DNA from: an uncultured Thermoleophilia bacterium
GTDB taxonomy: Bacteria > Actinomycetota > Thermoleophilia > UBA2241
DNA length: 11,050 nt
Direction of reading: 5' to 3'
NCBI GenBank assembly: GCA_903912585.1
Contig: CAIWHY010000362.1
Span: 1-11,050, forward strand
This document shows, piece after piece, positions 5,665 through 11,050 of the stretch (its first letter is position 1; every line of letters starts with the position of its first letter). Made by a program: the position numbers and the translations under genes. Under the pieces are notes generated by a model, which was not told where the DNA came from, searched no databases, and was given only the letters and a program-made list of their open reading frames with translations.

Positions 5665-6876
5665 TCACGCGCGCTCGGGCGGAGCCACGGCGGCGACTGC
5701 TGCGCGAAGAGTGGCGAGGCCCTCGGCGAGCTCCGCCTGCGTGATCGTCAGGGCAGGGAACACGCGGATCGCGTTGCCCTGCGTGCGCCTCACGAAGAGT
5801 CGCCGCGAGAGGCATTCGGCGTCGACGCGAGCCGCAGCGTCGTCGTCGCGAAGCTCCAGCAACAGTAGAAGTCCCTTGCCACGCACCGCCGTCACGACGC
5901 CGGGGAAGGCATCCCTCCAGGACGCCATCTCGCCCAGCGCCCACCGCCCCAGCACCGCGACGTGGTCCGCGAGGCCCTCGTCGATGAGGACGCGTATCAC
6001 CGCGCTGGCGACGGCGCAGGCGAGCGGATTGCCGCAGTAGGTCCCCCCGTGGTCGCCGGCTCCAAGCCCCGCGGAGACCTCCTCGGAGACGGCGAAGGCG
6101 CCGAGCGGGAAGCCTCCGGCGATGCCCTTGGCCATCGTCAGGAAGTCGGGGCGCGCGCCCGTTGCGCTGACGGCGAACATCGGCCCCGTGCGGCAAAAAC
6201 CGGTCTGCACTTCGTCGACGATGAGCAGCGTGCCGTTCGCGCGGCAGAGCTCGGAGACCCCTTCCAGGTAGCCCGCGGAGGGGATGCGCACGCCGCCCTC
6301 GCCCTGCAGCGGCTCGACGATCACGGCAGCGGTGTCGCCGTCGAGGCTTTCGCGCAGCGCCCCGAGGTCGTCGTAGGGCACGAAGCGGCAACCGGGCACG
6401 AGCGGGGCGAACCTGTCACGCTGCGCTGCCTGGCCGGTCAGCGAGAGCGTGCTGAGCGTGCGGCCGTGGAAGCTCCCGTGCGTCGCGATCACGCCGAGCC
6501 GGCCCGTGACCCTACGGGCGAGCTTGAGCGCGGCGTCGTTCGCTTCGGCGCCGCTGTTGCTGAAGAAGACGCGCGTCAGCGGCACGGGCAGCAACTCGGT
6601 CAGGAGCGAGAGCAGACCGGCGCGGGCGGGAGAGTAGGTCAGACCCGCGTTCGGGCCCTGCATGATCAGCCCGCTCTGCTCGGCCAGTGCCGCGCAGATC
6701 GCGGGATGGGCGTGCCCGATCGAGGTGACGCCCCAGCCGGCTGTGAAGTCGAGGTAGGCGTTGCCTTCCGCGTCCCACACGCGGACGCCGTCCCCGCGCT
6801 CGATGACGATGGGGATCTTGGCGAAGAACGGCGGCATGTGCGCATCTTCGAGTGCGATGATATCGCGGCTGTTCAT
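5665..6876 (-). CDS. PLP-dependent class III aminotransferase (acetylornithine aminotransferase / ArgD-like) inside the his operon
   Basis: This 403-residue fold-type I aminotransferase has YLDFTAGWGVTSIGHAHPAI (41-60), FFSNSGAEANDAALKLAR (104-121), the SFHGRTLSTLSLTG block (135-148), EPLQGEGGV (188-196), the PLP-contacting LLIVDEVQTGFCRTG (217-231; Asp221), and the Schiff-base Lys250 in FLTMAKGIAGGFPLGA. These are hallmarks of the ArgD / ornithine aminotransferase group. The start ATG 6874-6876 has GAGGAG upstream and comes 38 bases after hisA; hisK follows after one base. ArgD normally acts on N-acetylornithine in arginine synthesis. HisC, which makes histidinol phosphate, belongs to a different class (I/II) and is not seen in this operon. 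The position next to the phosphatase that uses histidinol phosphate suggests a possible HisC role. That is inference; arginine or lysine synthesis remains the default by family. Confidence 0.9.
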   Translation of the reverse strand: MNSRDIIALEDAHMPPFFAKIPIVIERGDGVRVWDAEGNAYLDFTAGWGVTSIGHAHPAICAALAEQSGLIMQGPNAGLTYSPARAGLLSLLTELLPVPLTRVFFSNSGAEANDAALKLARRVTGRLGVIATHGSFHGRTLSTLSLTGQAAQRDRFAPLVPGCRFVPYDDLGALRESLDGDTAAVIVEPLQGEGGVRIPSAGYLEGVSELCRANGTLLIVDEVQTGFCRTGPMFAVSATGARPDFLTMAKGIAGGFPLGAFAVSEEVSAGLGAGDHGGTYCGNPLACAVASAVIRVLIDEGLADHVAVLGRWALGEMASWRDAFPGVVTAVRGKGLLLLLELRDDDAAARVDAECLSRRLFVRRTQGNAIRVFPALTITQAELAEGLATLRAAVAAVAPPERA

Positions 6877-6914
6877 GGTCTCCTCGGAAGTCGTGGATGC
6901 GGCGGAGTGATCGG

Positions 6915-7598
6915 TCAGCGCAGCTCGGACTCTGAACCCGCGGCGTAGAGGGCCATGCCGACGATGGCGTCGACGCCGATCATATCGAGCAGCGCGATCT
7001 CGTCGCGAGTCGTGATCCCCCCCGCGGCGAAGAGGCGACGCGACGTCGCCGCGCGCAGCCGCCGGACCGTCGCCAGAGGGATGCCCTCCATCAGGCCCTC
7101 CGTGTCCACATTGGTGTAGAGGAAGGCGCCGCACCAGGGCTCCAGCGCCTGCATCATGCGCACAGGGGTGATCCGCGTCGGCCGTTGCCAGCCGCACACA
7201 TTGACGTAGCCCCGTCTTGAATCCAGCGCAAAGACCAGGCGCTCGAGTCCGACGGCGCGGGAGAGCCGCGCCGCGAAGTCCAGATCGATGCCCTCATCGC
7301 GCACGAGCGCAGATCCGATGATCACTCTCTCCGCACCCGCCGCGAGCATGTCGAGGGCGGCGTCGACGGAGCGGATGCCGCCCCCGACCTGGCAGGGCAG
7401 CTCCCTGGCGATGCGGGTGATGAGGGCGCGGTTGTCCCCAGTGCCCAGGGCGGCATCGAGGTCGATGAGCTGCACCAGCGGGTAGGCGGCGAAGCGCTCG
7501 ATCCAGGGCTCGGCGTCGTCGTACTCGAGCGCGACGTCCCTGCCCTGGACAAGCTGCACGACCTTGCCGCCCATGAGGTCGATGGCGGGGATCAGCAC
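6915..7598 (-). CDS. hisA: ProFAR isomerase HisA (phosphoribosylformimino-AICAR ribotide isomerase)
   Basis: HisA carries out the Amadori rearrangement of ProFAR to PRFAR, the fourth reaction of histidine synthesis. The 227-residue (beta/alpha)8 barrel starts IPAIDLMGGKVVQL, with catalytic Asp7. It has QVGGGIRSVDAALDMLAAGAERVIIGS (70-96; phosphate-binding), the second catalytic Asp126 in FALDSRRG, and the second phosphate site AAGGITT (191-197). The segment YTNVDTEGLMEG (161-172) replaces the more common TDIxRDGT-type loop, so this is a divergent HisA subtype. The start is GTG 7596-7598, overlapping hisF by seven bases, with GTGAGG as ribosome site. A PriA-like bifunctional role (as in Streptomyces) cannot be judged from the sequence alone; trpF was not seen here. 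Confidence 0.94.
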   Translation of the reverse strand: MLIPAIDLMGGKVVQLVQGRDVALEYDDAEPWIERFAAYPLVQLIDLDAALGTGDNRALITRIARELPCQVGGGIRSVDAALDMLAAGAERVIIGSALVRDEGIDLDFAARLSRAVGLERLVFALDSRRGYVNVCGWQRPTRITPVRMMQALEPWCGAFLYTNVDTEGLMEGIPLATVRRLRAATSRRLFAAGGITTRDEIALLDMIGVDAIVGMALYAAGSESELR

Positions 7599-8356
7599 GG
7601 CAGCCTCACGGGGATCCCGAGTGAATCGAGAAAGCGCTTGAGGTACTCCAGCGACTCGATGCCGTAGTGGAAGATGGAGGCCGCCAGGGCGGCGTCGGCG
7701 TGGCCCTCGCGGAAGACGGCGCCGAAGTGCTCGGCGCCGCCGGCGCCGCCGGAGGCGATCACGGGGGTGCGCAGCGCCTCGGCGACGCGCGCCGTGAGCA
7801 CGCAGTCGAAGCCGGCCCTGCGTCCGTCGCAGTCCATCGAGGTGAGGAGGATCTCGCCGGCGCCGCGGTCTTCCGCTTCCTTGACCCACTCCAGAGCGTC
7901 GCGCCCGGTCGGCTGCGTGCCGCCCGCGCTCCACACGCCCCAGCCGCCGCCCGGGCGCCGCTTGGCGTCGACCGCCACGACGACGGCCTGCGAGCCGAAG
8001 CGCGCGGCGACCGCCTCGATGAGCTGCGGGTCGGCGAGCGCCGCCGAGTTCATGGCGACCTTGTCGGCGCCGGCCCCGATCACTGCGGCGGCCTGCGCCA
8101 GCGAAGCGATGCCGCCGCCCACGGTGAAAGGGATGAAGAGCTCGCGGCCGGCGCGGCGCACGACCTCGAGTGCGGTGGCGCGCCCGCCACGAGTCGCCGA
8201 GATGTCGAGCAACACGATCTCGTCGGCGCCGGAGTCACTGTGCCGGCAGGCGAGCTCGACCGGGTCGCCGGCATCGACCAGGTCGCGGAAGGAGATGCCC
8301 TTGACCACGCGCCCCCCGTCGACGTCGAGGCAGGCGATGATGCGCTTCGTCAGCAT
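7592..8356 (-). CDS. hisF: Imidazole glycerol phosphate synthase subunit HisF (cyclase)
   Basis: HisF is the cyclase half of IGP synthase. It takes ammonia from HisH through the barrel and converts PRFAR to imidazole glycerol phosphate and AICAR. The 254 residues match the usual family length. They begin MLTKRIIACLDVDGGRVVKG, with catalytic Asp11, then have FTVGGGI (77-83), KVAMNS (99-104), VVVAVDAKRR with catalytic Asp130, and LLTSMDCDG and VIASGGAGG in the last third, the two phosphate-site regions. The ATG 8354-8356 overlaps the end of hisH by seven bases, a layout that favours equal synthesis of the two partners. It continues into hisA with another seven-base overlap. Confidence 0.97.
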   Translation of the reverse strand: MLTKRIIACLDVDGGRVVKGISFRDLVDAGDPVELACRHSDSGADEIVLLDISATRGGRATALEVVRRAGRELFIPFTVGGGIASLAQAAAVIGAGADKVAMNSAALADPQLIEAVAARFGSQAVVVAVDAKRRPGGGWGVWSAGGTQPTGRDALEWVKEAEDRGAGEILLTSMDCDGRRAGFDCVLTARVAEALRTPVIASGGAGGAEHFGAVFREGHADAALAASIFHYGIESLEYLKRFLDSLGIPVRLPC

Positions 8357-8940
8357 GAGCAGAAGTTCTCGAGCATGGCGAGCCCGGCGTCACCGGACTT
8401 CTCGGGGTGGAACTGCGTACCGAAGAGGTTGCCGCGCTCGACCACAGCGGTGTGCGGGGCGCCGTGGTCACAGCTGGCCACGGTCTCGCCGACCAGCGGC
8501 GCGTAGTAGCCGTGCGTGAAGTAGGCGTAGGTGCCAGAGGGGAGTCCGCGCAGCAGGCGGCTGCCAGCGCTGATCTCCAGCTGGTCCCAGCCGACCTGGG
8601 GCGATTTCGCGGGCGCCGGGAAGGCACGGCAGCGTCCCGGGAAGGCGCCCAGCCCGGGCAGTCCGGGATCCTCGTCGGAGGCTTCGAAGAGCCACTGCAT
8701 GCCGAGGCAGATGCCGAGCACCGGCGTGCGCTCCGCGATGCGGTGCTCGATGGCCTTGCGCAAGCCGGTCGCCGCCAGTGCGCTGGTCGCACCGAAGTGG
8801 CCGACGCCGGGCACGATCGCGCGCTCCGCCGACTCGACCGCAGCGGGATCGCCGGTCACGACGCACTCGCGGCCGAGGTGCTCGAGCGCGCGCTGCACCG
8901 AGATGACGTTGCCGGCGCCGTAGTCGACGACGGCGATCAC
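8350..8940 (-). CDS. hisH: Imidazole glycerol phosphate synthase subunit HisH (glutaminase)
   Basis: HisH is the class I glutamine amidotransferase subunit that releases ammonia for HisF. It has 196 residues. The oxyanion region PGVGHFG lies at 44-50, the nucleophile Cys78 is in GICLGMQWLFE (76-86), and the catalytic His178 and Glu180 are in GTQFHPEKSG (174-183). The block KSPQVGWDQL (112-121) stands where KxPHMGWN is usual, a small variation. The start is GTG 8938-8940, overlapping the hisB stop as GTGA. Confidence 0.97.
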   Translation of the reverse strand: MIAVVDYGAGNVISVQRALEHLGRECVVTGDPAAVESAERAIVPGVGHFGATSALAATGLRKAIEHRIAERTPVLGICLGMQWLFEASDEDPGLPGLGAFPGRCRAFPAPAKSPQVGWDQLEISAGSRLLRGLPSGTYAYFTHGYYAPLVGETVASCDHGAPHTAVVERGNLFGTQFHPEKSGDAGLAMLENFCSC

Positions 8941-9539
8941 AGCAGTCCCTTGGTCGACGGCAGAGTGCCGGCGAGTCCGGGCTCGAGGCGGCAGGCCGCC
9001 GCCAGAGCGCGCGCGAACGCCTTGAAGGCCGCCTCGACCTTGTGGTGGCCGGAGCGGCCGTAGAGCACGCGCACGTGGACGTTGGCGCGCGCTCCGCGCG
9101 CAAACCCCTCGAAGAAGTCGGCCACGAGCTCGGTCTGCAGGTCGCCCACCAGCTTCGCGCGGGCCTTGACGTCGACGACCGCCGCGCAACGCCCCCCGAA
9201 GTCGACCGCCGCCAGGGCCAGCGCCTCGTCCATCGGCATCAGGAAGCTGCCGGCGCGGGCGATGCCCTCCCTGCCACCGAGCGCGCCGTCGAACGCCTCG
9301 CCCAGGGCGATGCCGACGTCCTCCACCGTGTGGTGCTGATCGACGTCGAGGTCGCCCTCGGCGCGCAGGTCGAGGTCGAAGCCGCCGTGGCGGGCGACCA
9401 GTTCGAGCATGTGGTCGAGGAAGCGGATGCCCGTGGCGACCGCGTAGGCGCCGCAGCCATCGAGAGTAAGCTTCAGAGCTATGGCGGTCTCGGACGTCTC
9501 CCGGTCCACGCGGGCCGACCGCGCGGTGGCGGCCGCCAT
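8937..9539 (-). CDS. hisB: Imidazoleglycerol-phosphate dehydratase HisB (monofunctional)
   Basis: HisB removes water from imidazole glycerol phosphate to give imidazole acetol phosphate, the substrate of the aminotransferase step. In 200 residues it has FLDHMLELVARHGGFDLDL (40-58; His43), the metal-binding GDLDVDQHHTVEDVGIALG (62-80; His69, His70, Glu73) and the second repeat GRSGHHKVEAAFKAFARAL (161-179; His165, His166, Glu169). There is no N-terminal HAD phosphatase domain, which agrees with a separate PHP-type hisK in the operon. The ATG at 9537-9539 shares its A with the last base of the hisG TGA. Confidence 0.97.
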   Translation of the reverse strand: MAAATARSARVDRETSETAIALKLTLDGCGAYAVATGIRFLDHMLELVARHGGFDLDLRAEGDLDVDQHHTVEDVGIALGEAFDGALGGREGIARAGSFLMPMDEALALAAVDFGGRCAAVVDVKARAKLVGDLQTELVADFFEGFARGARANVHVRVLYGRSGHHKVEAAFKAFARALAAACRLEPGLAGTLPSTKGLL

Positions 9540-10408
9540 CAGCCGATCACCTTGTTCAGCGGGTACTCGACGATGCCCTCCGCTCGCGCCGCCTTGAGCT
9601 GCGGCAGGATCTCCCAGGCCCTCGTCTCCTCGATCACCGTGTTGACTGCGACCCAGGCCCCATCGCTGAGCTCGGCCACGGTCGGCTTGTTCAGCGCGGG
9701 CAACACCGCGAGCACTGCGCCGAGGTCGTCGCGCCGCACGTTGAGCATCAGGCCGACGCGGCCGCGGGCCTCGAGGGCGCCGCCGAGCATCAGGGCGAGG
9801 TCGCGGATCTTGGCGCGCCTGCGCGCGTCGCTCCACGAGGTCGTGTTGGCGACGAGCTGCGTGTTCGACTCGAGCACGGTGTCGAGGATGCGCAGGTCGT
9901 GAGCGCGCAGTGAGCTCCCGGTCTCGGTGACCTCGACGATGGCGTCGGCGAGCTCGGGCGGCTTGATCTCGGTGGCGCCCCAGGAGAACTCCACCTCGAC
10001 GGGCACGTTCTTGCCCGCGAAGTAGCGGCGCGTGACCTCGACGAGCTCGGTGGCGATGGTGCAGCCGGCGAGGTCCTCGGCCTGGCGATAGGGCGAGTCC
10101 TTGGGGGCCGCGAGGACCCAGCGCACGCGGCCTCTGCTCTGCTTGGCGTAGGCGAGGTCGCACACCGTGGTGACCTCGAGGCCGCTCTCGAGGACCCAGT
10201 CCCTGCCGGTCAGCCCCGCGTCGAGCGACCCGTGAGCGACGTAGCGCGCCATCTCCTGGGCACGCAGGAGCAGGCACTCGATCTCGGGGTCGCTCGTGGC
10301 GGCGTGGTATGACCGCCCGCTCAGGTAGACGTCGAGGCCGGCACAGGCGAGCAGCTTGAGGGTCGCGTCCTGCAGGCTGCCCTTGGGGATGCCGAGTCGC
10401 AGCTTCAT
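9539..10408 (-). CDS. hisG: ATP phosphoribosyltransferase HisG, long form
   Basis: HisG joins ATP and PRPP to phosphoribosyl-ATP, the committed and histidine-inhibited first step. It has 289 residues, typical of the long, hexameric HisG_L, which carries a C-terminal regulatory domain and does not need HisZ. It starts MKLRLGIPKGSLQ, has HGSLDAGLTGRDWVLE (59-74), and the signature WGATEIKPPELADAIVEVTE (143-162), continuing TGSSLRAH, with the PRPP-binding stretch. The C-terminal ACT-like part is seen at about 213-289 (RGRVGLMLNVRRDDL onward), ending YPLNKVIG. The ATG overlaps the hisI stop as ATGA. Confidence 0.97.
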   Translation of the reverse strand: MKLRLGIPKGSLQDATLKLLACAGLDVYLSGRSYHAATSDPEIECLLLRAQEMARYVAHGSLDAGLTGRDWVLESGLEVTTVCDLAYAKQSRGRVRWVLAAPKDSPYRQAEDLAGCTIATELVEVTRRYFAGKNVPVEVEFSWGATEIKPPELADAIVEVTETGSSLRAHDLRILDTVLESNTQLVANTTSWSDARRRAKIRDLALMLGGALEARGRVGLMLNVRRDDLGAVLAVLPALNKPTVAELSDGAWVAVNTVIEETRAWEILPQLKAARAEGIVEYPLNKVIG

Positions 10409-10758
10409 GGTCGCGCCGCCGTCGGCTCGAGCACGGGCACCTCGAGGACCTCGGTGAAACAGGAGCGCGTCCTGTTGTGACAGATGTTGCCGTCACCCCG
10501 CACACGAACGCGCAGAAGGAGCGCATCACGATCGCAGTCGGTGGTGATCGAATCGACGACGGCGAAGCTGCCTGAGGTCTCCCCTTTGGTCCAGAGCCGT
10601 TGGCGGGTGCGGGAGAGGAACGTCGCGCAACCAGTCTCAATGGTCTTGGCGAGTGCCTCACGGTTCATGAAGCCCACCATCAGCACCGCGTCGTTGTCGG
10701 CGTCCTGGAGGACGACCGGCAACAGGTAGTCGTGCTTCTTGAAGTCGAGATCGAACAT
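10405..10758 (-). CDS. hisI: Phosphoribosyl-AMP cyclohydrolase HisI
   Basis: HisI opens the adenine ring of phosphoribosyl-AMP, the third step of the pathway, with a bound zinc. The 117-residue protein shows LPVVLQDADNDAVLMVGFMN (13-32), FLSRTRQRLWTKGETSG (47-63) and the metal-site TDCDRDALLL (73-82) with Cys75, and Cys93 and Cys100 in NICHNRTRSCF (91-101). The usual C-H-T-G segment is replaced by CHNRT. There is no C-terminal HisE domain, so PR-ATP pyrophosphatase must be encoded elsewhere. The start is ATG 10756-10758 with AAGGGG upstream; an in-frame GTG further up lies in the terminator U-tract and is unlikely. It is the first structural gene after the attenuator. Confidence 0.94.
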   Translation of the reverse strand: MFDLDFKKHDYLLPVVLQDADNDAVLMVGFMNREALAKTIETGCATFLSRTRQRLWTKGETSGSFAVVDSITTDCDRDALLLRVRVRGDGNICHNRTRSCFTEVLEVPVLEPTAARP

Positions 10759-10792
10759 GTCGTCTAGTCCCCTTGGGTTTGGATGTGGGCAC

Positions 10793-10828
10793 AAAAAAAG
10801 CCCGCCTTGGCTTTCGCTGCAGCGGGCT
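10793..10828 (-). terminator. his attenuator terminator hairpin
   Basis: On the minus strand AGCCCGC (10822-10828) pairs with GCGGGCT (10799-10805) around a 16-base loop and is followed by a run of seven T (10793-10799). It stands between the leader peptide gene and hisI. A competing pairing of CCGCTG (10820-10825), part of the terminator's 5' arm, with CAGCGG (10870-10875) further upstream would prevent the hairpin, as expected for an antiterminator. Confidence 0.92.
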
Positions 10829-10855
10829 GGACCTGAGAGATGGATGGTGTGTGTT

Positions 10856-10936
10856 CTAGGTGCAGGGCTCCGCTGACGTGGTGGGGACCACGTGATGGTG
10901 GCGATGCTGATGGTGCTTGCGGGTCATCGGAGTCAT
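10856..10936 (-). CDS. hisL: his operon leader peptide (attenuation, HisL-like)
   Basis: A 26-codon frame begins MTPMTRK, then HHQHRHHH (residues 8-15), and ends VVPTTSAEPCT and TAG. Six of eight consecutive residues are histidine. The role is regulatory: when charged tRNA-His is scarce, the ribosome stalls on these codons and the downstream RNA folds into an antiterminator, so that hisI-hisK are transcribed. It resembles the E. coli HisL by function and composition, not by full sequence. No Shine-Dalgarno precedes either ATG (10934-10936 or 10925-10927), but the promoter places the RNA start within about three bases of the first ATG, so it is probably translated leaderless. Confidence 0.9.
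   Translation of the reverse strand: MTPMTRKHHQHRHHHVVPTTSAEPCT
10870..10893 (-). promoter_or_regulatory. Leader hairpin and antiterminator segment of the his attenuator
   Basis: A perfect 7-bp stem ACGTGGT (10887-10893) / ACCACGT (10876-10882) with a CCCC loop starts in the last His codon of the leader peptide gene. The next six bases, CAGCGG (10870-10875), can pair with CCGCTG inside the terminator 5' arm. A ribosome stalled on the His codons would cover the 5' arm of this hairpin and leave the 3' part free for antitermination. The layout is seen directly; the switching mechanism is inference from known his leaders. Confidence 0.7.
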
Positions 10937-10945
10937 GCGGGAGGG

Positions 10946-10974
10946 ACTATGGAGGAGCCAGGTGCCCGTGTCAA
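10946..10974 (-). promoter_or_regulatory. Sigma-70-type promoter of the his operon
   Basis: On the minus strand a perfect -35 TTGACA (10969-10974) is 17 bases from CATAGT (10946-10951). The start predicted about seven bases further lies at about 10937-10940, next to the ATG of the leader peptide gene at 10936. Confidence 0.75.
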
Positions 10975-11050
10975 GTGGGCGCTGTCGGCTCGGCCCTGGA
11001 CGCCCGAGCCTAGTGGTGCGCAGCGCTCTGACGCCGCGCGCGCGGCGGGC
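10975..11050. other. Upstream GC-rich stretch at the window edge
   Basis: No gene or clear site is seen. The last bases contain the alternating GCCGCGCGCGCGGC palindrome, which may be the terminator stem of a gene beyond the window or simply GC-rich background. Confidence 0.3.

Noticed and set aside
8937..10661. 574-residue frame fusing sequence upstream with HisB
   Set aside because: The N-terminal part is a shadow of hisI and hisG; HisB starts at ATG 9537-9539 with a normal family length.
10405..10794. Longer HisI starting at GTG 10792-10794
   Set aside because: The GTG lies directly at the U-tract of the attenuator terminator, the 12 additional residues are not family-like, and ATG 10756-10758 has a good ribosome site.
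10793..10936. T-box leader for the his operon
   Set aside because: No T-box sequence or specifier loop is seen; the His-codon frame and stem layout explain the leader.
1..11050. CRISPR arrays, tRNA or rRNA genes, phage or toxin-antitoxin systems
   Set aside because: No regularly spaced repeats, no tRNA-like cloverleaf or rRNA stretch, and no intact defence gene were seen by eye; only the broken nucleotidyltransferase hints at a former toxin-antitoxin partner.

Overview
The window is a compact, very GC-rich bacterial segment in which every supported gene lies on the minus strand, so it reads from right (11050) to left (1). The high GC content, tightly overlapping stops and starts, frequent GTG starts and a probable leaderless transcript at the his leader fit a high-GC lineage such as an Actinomycetota-like bacterium. 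The sequence alone does not prove this assignment.

Right part (10974 to 4839): a histidine biosynthesis operon. It opens with a TTGACA-N17-CATAGT promoter, a 26-residue leader peptide whose core is HHQHRHHH, a leader hairpin and a GC stem with a U7 tract. Together these form a classical transcription attenuator that responds to charged tRNA-His. Then follow hisI, hisG (long form), hisB (dehydratase only), hisH, hisF, hisA, a class III (ArgD-like) aminotransferase and a PHP-type histidinol-phosphate phosphatase (hisK). Most junctions overlap by 1-7 bases. hisC, hisD and hisE are not in the window, and the aminotransferase sits exactly where a HisC activity would be expected.

Middle part (4788 to 1430): a second transcription unit. 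A strong hairpin follows hisK, then a TTGACC-N18-TAGCAT promoter, a full cobalamin riboswitch, a GC-rich rho-independent terminator and a three-gene ABC importer. The order is permease, THI5/ThiY-like substrate-binding lipoprotein, ATPase, with ATGA and GTGA overlaps. The riboswitch makes this a vitamin-B12-repressed uptake system. The substrate cannot be read from the sequence, but a cobalamin building block is a better guess than a thiamine precursor.

Left part (1429 to 1): a decayed stretch with a frameshifted and truncated MNT-type nucleotidyltransferase gene that runs into the terminus of an IS21-family element (terminal repeats plus the first codons of istA). Next come a TTGACG-N18-TAGCCT promoter and a second cobalamin riboswitch, close in front of cobU, which runs off the window edge. 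CobU salvages or finishes cobinamide, so the two riboswitches join cobU and the importer into one B12 regulon. All three intact transcription units in the window are therefore controlled through a 5' RNA leader.
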